Of a stretch of 25,000 nucleotides of DNA, positions 21,202 to 25,000 are shown one piece after another; within the stretch, counting starts at the first letter, position 1; each line of letters starts with the position of its first letter. The notes under the pieces are model-generated. The model was given only the letters and a program-made list of their open reading frames with translations. It did no database searches and was not told where the DNA came from. Source of the stretch: Tubiluchus corallicola (Eukaryota > Priapulida > Priapulimorpha > Priapulimorphida > Tubiluchidae); assembly GCA_030141605.1 (NCBI GenBank), contig JAQGDQ010000265.1, positions 1-25,000 on the forward strand. The letters are read 5' to 3'. The position numbers were made by a program, and so were the translations under genes.

Positions 21202-21689
21202 GTAAAAAGGCATACGTAACTCTCCAAGTTAATTTTCCTTCACAAATTCTAAATCTACAATAAACAAAACAGTTGACTATCTCATGGCAAAGGATTAGCT
21301 CATTTCCCCTACGTATTGTCTTGATTCATTCGCACGCGATAAGATTTAGTTTACATGTGACATTCTCAGTCTCAGACATAGGTAAATGAGGCAGAAGTAA
21401 AACAAAAGAACAACAAATTGCTCAGGAAGTGATAGATAAACTGATAGATTAGGCGTAAACTGCTACAGCACAACGTGAATAGCCAACTCTGTCCATTATC
21501 ACCTATATAAGCCAATAGAAAAGACAGCAGTTGTGGTCAATTTAACAAAATAACTATCGCATACCACTGTTAAAACTCATGACATGTCAACGAAACTCAA
21601 ATGATATATTGAACAATTCCAAAGTTAACAGCAGCATTGATAATGGCTATAGCTGCAGCAACTGGGATGATGGTGGTTGTTACCTGGTG
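21202..21689. other. AT-rich spacer without a recognisable gene
   Basis: No coding exon, RNA gene or repeat was recognised. The plus-strand frame starting at 21579 runs into the next ACA/AAC-rich tract and has no domain. Confidence 0.5.
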
Positions 21690-21743
21690 ACAACAGCAGT
21701 AACGACAACACCAACAACAACAATAATAACAACAACCACGCAA
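21690..21743 (+). repeat. Imperfect ACA/ACC triplet tract
   Basis: CAACAGCAGTAACGACAACA-type triplets with interruptions, including an AATAATAAC stretch. Confidence 0.75.
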
Positions 21744-21988
21744 CACAATATTAGTACAACACATTCATTTGCTTTTCAGAATTTTATACTAAAATGGGTT
21801 AAGCTAAATTAAAGCACTTACTAACTCTTTCATCGCACCACATAGTGCAATGCACATTTTCGTCCATTCATTTATGTAGACATCAATACATGCACAATGC
21901 ACGCTAATTTCTTAAACAAAGCAAGCAAGCAAACAAAGAAACACTGCATTTTGAGACGTGGTACAAGGGCTTCATTGATGCAACACGC

Positions 21989-22009
21989 ATTCATTCATTC
22001 ATTCATTCA
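21989..22009 (+). repeat. (TTCA)n microsatellite
   Basis: Five TTCA units followed by a T7A8 stretch at about 22012-22026. The motif is the reverse complement of the GAAT repeat at 20624-20652. A short AAGC/AAAC run lies just before it (21916-21943). Confidence 0.9.
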
Positions 22010-22125
22010 CGTTTTTTTAAAAAAAATTCATGTATCTGTAGCAAAAATATGTTGAACTGTTACAATGAACAAGCTATCTGGTATCAATATTACAAAAATT
22101 AAATTTTTGACACTTATACCTACAC

Positions 22126-22153
22126 ACATATATATATGTACATACATATATAT
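22126..22153. repeat. TA-rich near-palindrome
   Basis: catatatatatgtacatacatatatatg is almost self-complementary (here named by its ends, CATATATAT and ATATATATG). It is an AT/GTAC microsatellite capable of cruciform or hairpin pairing. No function is implied. Confidence 0.6.
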
Positions 22154-23162
22154 GCTGGGATTTGGTGGATGGACTGTATTGATTCAACATGCAGTCATTC
22201 ATTTATTCCCTTTTCTAAAATGTAAGCAATATCAAAAGCAAGGAAGACATTAAAACATACACACACCTTTTTTGGTGCAAAAGTAAAGATTTGATTTTTA
22301 ATAAAATAAAGATGGCTTGATTAACCATTATTTAAATGCCTGTTTAGTCAGCCGAGTTTACTTGCCGCTAGTTTAGCAATTAACGTGGGATTAATGCAAA
22401 ACAAAACTCGTTTATCTCTTGCTGCCTGCTTTGCTGTCTACTACACGACAGCAAGTTAACCAGATATAGAGCCGGCATATAAGGACTCATCGATATTGCA
22501 ACATTTGCAACATACTTAAAAAAGCTAAAGATCGTAAAAATAATCATCTGCAATTTTGTAGCTGTAATGATAAGAGTTTGTTCATTAATATTTTGTTCTT
22601 GTTTTTTGGATGATTTTATCTGATGTTTATTAAACCATCCTGTCATCGCAGTAGGTGATCAAACCGCCTCAGAATTCAAATAAACACACTACTTAGATGT
22701 TAGGCTGCCTTCTGCTGTTCTGCTGAGACAACTAATGTTCAGTCATATAATGTCCCATAAACCTTAATCAAACTTCAACCTTACTACCGCTTTAGCTATA
22801 GTTATAAATGACCTGTCAAAACTAGTGAACTCTGCTATATTTTTGAAGAGACAAGCCGCTTGTGAGTCGTAACCCATAAGTGAAAACCTATACGAAAGCC
22901 AACTAGGATGCTCTTTCCAAATAAAACGCACTTTTCAGTGGTCTAAAATAATTATTTCATAGCCATTTTGCAAACATTTCGTTTAACTCCTTGAAAAAAG
23001 AAAGCCATAGAAATTGGTCGTGGCCTTTGCAAAATGCAACTCTGGAATATAAAATCGTTTAACAATTCACGAGCTGCACCTGCCTCGCACTGCCGTTGTT
23101 ATAAATGTCTGAAATTTATTTCCCAGTAATAATGTTGCTGCTACACCTACAAATTTTCCCAG
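22154..23162. other. AT-rich spacer without a recognisable gene
   Basis: No convincing exon was seen. An 88-codon minus-strand frame at 22380-22646 has one hydrophobic stretch but no homologous domain, no splice context and AT-rich codons, so I treat it as chance. Base composition becomes somewhat less AT-rich from about 23060, just before the candidate exon. Confidence 0.5.
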
Positions 23163-23318
23163 GTGATGTTACGACATCCGTTTTACGACTGGCGACTGGG
23201 AGATGCCTCAATTATTTATGAATACAGAAGACCCAAGCTCCGAGCTCTGTCAGCAAGCAAGACAGCAATTAGGCGAGCAGAAATCTTAATTAAAGCAGAA
23301 ATCCCTCCAGGATATTGA
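23163..23318 (+). CDS. Candidate terminal exon, unidentified
   Basis: The stretch follows an acceptor-like tacaaattttcccag and is open for 51 codons in phase 0 (VMLRHPFYDWRLGDASIIYE ... AEIPPGY), ending in TGA at 23316-23318. An AATAAA overlaps the region just downstream at 23320-23325, unusually close to the stop. Codon use and composition (GC-richer, balanced amino acids) look more coding than the surroundings. A second frame, which would join the phase-1 end of exon B, is also open for about 19 codons, so the frame is not certain. No domain is recognised, and no upstream partner exon is evident nearby. Confidence 0.3.
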   Translation: MMLRHPFYDWRLGDASIIYEYRRPKLRALSASKTAIRRAEILIKAEIPPGY

Positions 23319-23716
23319 TAATAAATGCGGCATATGAACCATGTAAGCCGCGCACGCACTATTATATTATACTCTTGAAAGCTGGTGCAAATGGACGCAC
23401 GAATGGGGAACTATTATGCTACGTTCTTGCTTAGATTAGATGGAAGCTTCTAGTCAACTAAACAAAAAGATACTCTAATGAATAATGTTAAGCTGATTGG
23501 CTAAATAACAACCACTAAAATGGTTTGTTTAGTCCAGCTAAATAGCCATTAAATTTTGTGATAGTCTTAATAAATGGGTTTCTTTGCCTATGTTGGCCAA
23601 TAAGATGAAGAAAAGCAACAAAATGTCTTGCTTTCTGGCCTCGTAACCAAATCGTTAATTTTTTGGCCAGGCCTGCTAAGTCACACTTTTGCGTAAGATT
23701 CAGTGATAGGACAAAA
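23319..23716. other. AT-rich spacer without a recognisable gene
   Basis: Nothing beyond the AATAAA at 23320-23325 was recognised. Confidence 0.5.
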
Positions 23717-23880
23717 TGATAATGATGGTGGTGGTAAAAACGATGATGATGACGAAGATGATGATGATGATTATTACAATAAGGATGATGATAAGAATAA
23801 TAACGATGACGATGATAATAATAATGATGATGATGATGATGATGATGATCATAATGATGATGATGATGATGATGATGATA

Positions 23881-23922
<42 letters not shown>

Positions 23923-23964
23923 GTGACAGTAATGATAATGAATAATGATAATGATAATGATGAT
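23717..23964 (+). repeat. Long (GAT)n microsatellite
   Basis: About 250 bp of GAT triplets with AAT, GAC and GGT interruptions; the purest run is at about 23824-23922. Two overlapping plus-strand frames (poly-Asp and poly-Met) are translations of the repeat and are not genes. Confidence 0.95.
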
Positions 23965-24094
23965 ATTTAATAAACGGCCAATAATAGGTAATACACGATA
24001 AAGGTAATAATATTAATCGAATTGCAAAATTTCATTTAGTACAATAATTTTGATTAGCAAATCCCTAAGCAATCCCAGCTGCTGCATTACGTAC

Positions 24095-24231
24095 CTGATT
24101 TTCATGAGGACAGAGCGTCACGCAACCATAATTCCCACGTTGACAAGTACACCGCGTTCTGCAATCAGGTTGCCATTCCTCTTCTGAATTGTACCACGTA
24201 TTGTTGACAAAACACCCTCCACCGTGTAAAT
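24095..24231 (-). CDS. CCN-like gene: exon with N-terminal half of a VWC domain
   Basis: On the minus strand the exon follows acceptor ttcgtttttag and ends at AATCAG|gtacgt. It is 137 nt: two bases complete the split codon left by the upstream exon, then 45 codons follow and it ends in phase 0. The peptide reads GGGCFVNNTWYN ... EEWQPDCRTRCTC ... GCVTLCPHENQ, with six cysteines spaced as in the first part of a von Willebrand factor type C domain (C-x-W.PxC-x-CxC-xG-xC-x-C). In CCN proteins (CYR61, CTGF, NOV, WISP) this domain follows the IGFBP domain and is implicated in growth-factor binding outside the cell. The second half of the VWC, with its CCxxC motif, would have to be in a further exon to the left, which I could not find. 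Crim1-type proteins also combine IGFBP and VWC domains and are the main alternative. Confidence 0.85.
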
Positions 24232-24674
24232 CTAAAAACGAAACATAACCATTTTAGCTATATATGTATATTCATGCCAAAATTTGTCCCTACAGTTTCG
24301 TTAAAAAATAAAATTAAAACTGCAAAATCATGCTCATAGGCATGACAACATGACAGTAAAAGAAAACTCACCAACTACAGCAGATCTATGGGAAAACTAA
24401 AAAATAAAAACAAGAAAGTAAAAAACAAAGTGAAAAAGAACAAGAAGAAAAATAACGAAAAATAAGAGCCGAAAGAAATAGTTCACGAGAAAAGAAGGAA
24501 TGATGAAAAGAAAAAGAAAGGAAGGACGAAAGGCAAGGAACAAGGAAAGCAGAAGAAAGAAAAGCAAACAAATAAATAAAGAAAGACGGAAAAGAAAGAA
24601 AAAGAAAAAAGAGAAAATAAAGAAGGAAAGGAGAAAAAGAAAGAAACAGCGAACAAAAATGTACTTAAATTTAC
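24232..24674 (-). other. Intron of the CCN-like gene (443 nt)
   Basis: It begins GTAAAT and ends TTTTTAG on the minus strand and is in phase 1. Most of it is the homopurine tract listed separately. Confidence 0.8.
24395..24655 (+). repeat. Homopurine (GAAA/AAAG-rich) tract in the intron
   Basis: About 260 bases that are almost all A and G on the plus strand, so a pyrimidine tract in the CCN-like transcript. Units such as AAAG, GAAG and AAAGA are irregular. The Lys-rich plus-strand frame and the Phe/Leu/Ser-rich minus-strand frames in this stretch are simple translations of it. One of those minus-strand frames (24397-24717) is the end of the IGFBP exon read through its donor. Confidence 0.9.
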
Positions 24675-24879
24675 CATGGCAGGTACCATCTAAACAGTGC
24701 AGCTTGTTGTCACACATGTCATTCGAGTCACAGGCGTCTCCTTCTTGAAGTTTTATTTCGTTATTAGCTGCATTTTCTGATGAACATCCTCGGCAACAGT
24801 CACATTCGTCTAAGACTATGTGAGATCCTTGCGGACAAGTGAGAGGCTCCAGATTACATACACACGGATACTTGCAATT
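24675..24879 (-). CDS. CCN-like gene: exon encoding an IGFBP domain
   Basis: The exon follows acceptor ttttacctgtttcag and ends at CATG|gtaaat; it is 205 nt (68 codons plus one base, phase 1). The peptide runs NCKYPCVCNLEPLTCPQG ... LDECDCCRGC ... GDACDSNDMCDNKLHCLDGTCHG. It has 12 cysteines, the number of the insulin-like growth factor binding protein domain, and CDCCRGC matches the family's GCGCCxxC signature with Asp in place of Gly. A ~20-residue linker rich in Asn, Glu and Lys separates the signature from the last four cysteines, longer than in vertebrate CCN proteins. The product should be secreted; the signal-peptide exon would lie to the right of the window. The next exon, at 24095-24231, matches in phase. 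Confidence 0.88.
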
Positions 24880-25000
24880 CTGAAACAGGTAAAAAACGGC
24901 CAGATTTTAAATTCCAATGGTTAGGAATATAAAATATTAAGCGCACCGGATCTTAAAAAAATTGCCAGAAAAAAAGGTTTAAAATATGTTACTCCTCGCA
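24880..25000 (-). other. Upstream intron of the CCN-like gene (partial)
   Basis: It ends in the pyrimidine-rich acceptor of the IGFBP exon. No further coding sequence was seen up to the window edge; the first exon with the signal peptide is expected beyond it. Confidence 0.6.

Noticed and set aside
21000-21812. Ser/Asn-rich and Thr-rich plus-strand frames
   Set aside because: Their low-complexity parts come from AAC and ACA triplet repeats, and the rest has no recognisable features.
22380-22646. 88-residue minus-strand frame with a hydrophobic stretch
   Set aside because: No domain, signal or splice context, and frames of this length are expected by chance in AT-rich spacer.
23703-23970. 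Poly-Asp and poly-Met proteins
   Set aside because: Translations of the GAT microsatellite in two frames.
24386-24748. Lys/Arg-rich plus-strand frame and Phe/Leu-rich minus-strand frames
   Set aside because: Translations of the homopurine intron tract; the only real coding part is the IGFBP exon ending at 24675.

Overview
This is a eukaryotic, almost certainly metazoan, genomic window. It is AT-rich, has introns with canonical GT-AG borders, is full of microsatellites, and carries two exons of a secreted cysteine-rich protein with the IGFBP-VWC domain order of CCN-family matricellular proteins. I cannot name the species from sequence alone. There are no bacterial-style genes or operons, no recognisable tRNA or rRNA, and no CRISPR array.

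Layout. (1) 1-1100: the left edge appears to hold the end of a plus-strand gene. Two phase-compatible exon candidates (78-144 and 530-620) have good splice borders and an open joined frame. (2) 1098-1262: a degenerate 16-bp minisatellite. (3) 1473-18278: the dominant feature, a ~16.8-kb tandem array with higher-order structure. By my count it has 28 anchor points, spaced about 570 bp (15 times), about 700 bp (10 times) or about 300 bp (twice). Each cycle is built from 3-6 related submodules of about 70-140 bp, roughly 140 in total. Nearly every submodule carries an 'AG | short segment | GTGAGT/GTAAGT' layout on the plus strand. Several also have a pyrimidine tract and a branch-point-like TTAAT, so the array reads like a chain of micro-exons and short introns. 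(4) 18279-19000 and 20125-20512: diverged, non-homogenised relatives of the same module. (5) 19246-19447: a possible decayed coding fragment on the minus strand. (6) 20520-23700: AT-rich spacer with microsatellites and one coding-like candidate terminal exon on the plus strand (23163-23318). (7) 23717-23964: a long GAT repeat. (8) 24095-24879: two minus-strand exons (IGFBP, then the first half of a VWC domain) of a CCN-like gene, separated by an intron containing a ~260-bp homopurine tract. The gene runs leftward and its remaining exons are not recognisable in the window.

The two genes point towards each other, so the array lies either between two convergent genes or inside a large intron of one of them. 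The short open frames inside the array are by-products of its repeats; I do not annotate them as genes. The most unusual element is the splice-signal-decorated higher-order array, whose edge copies keep older sequence states while the interior has been homogenised.
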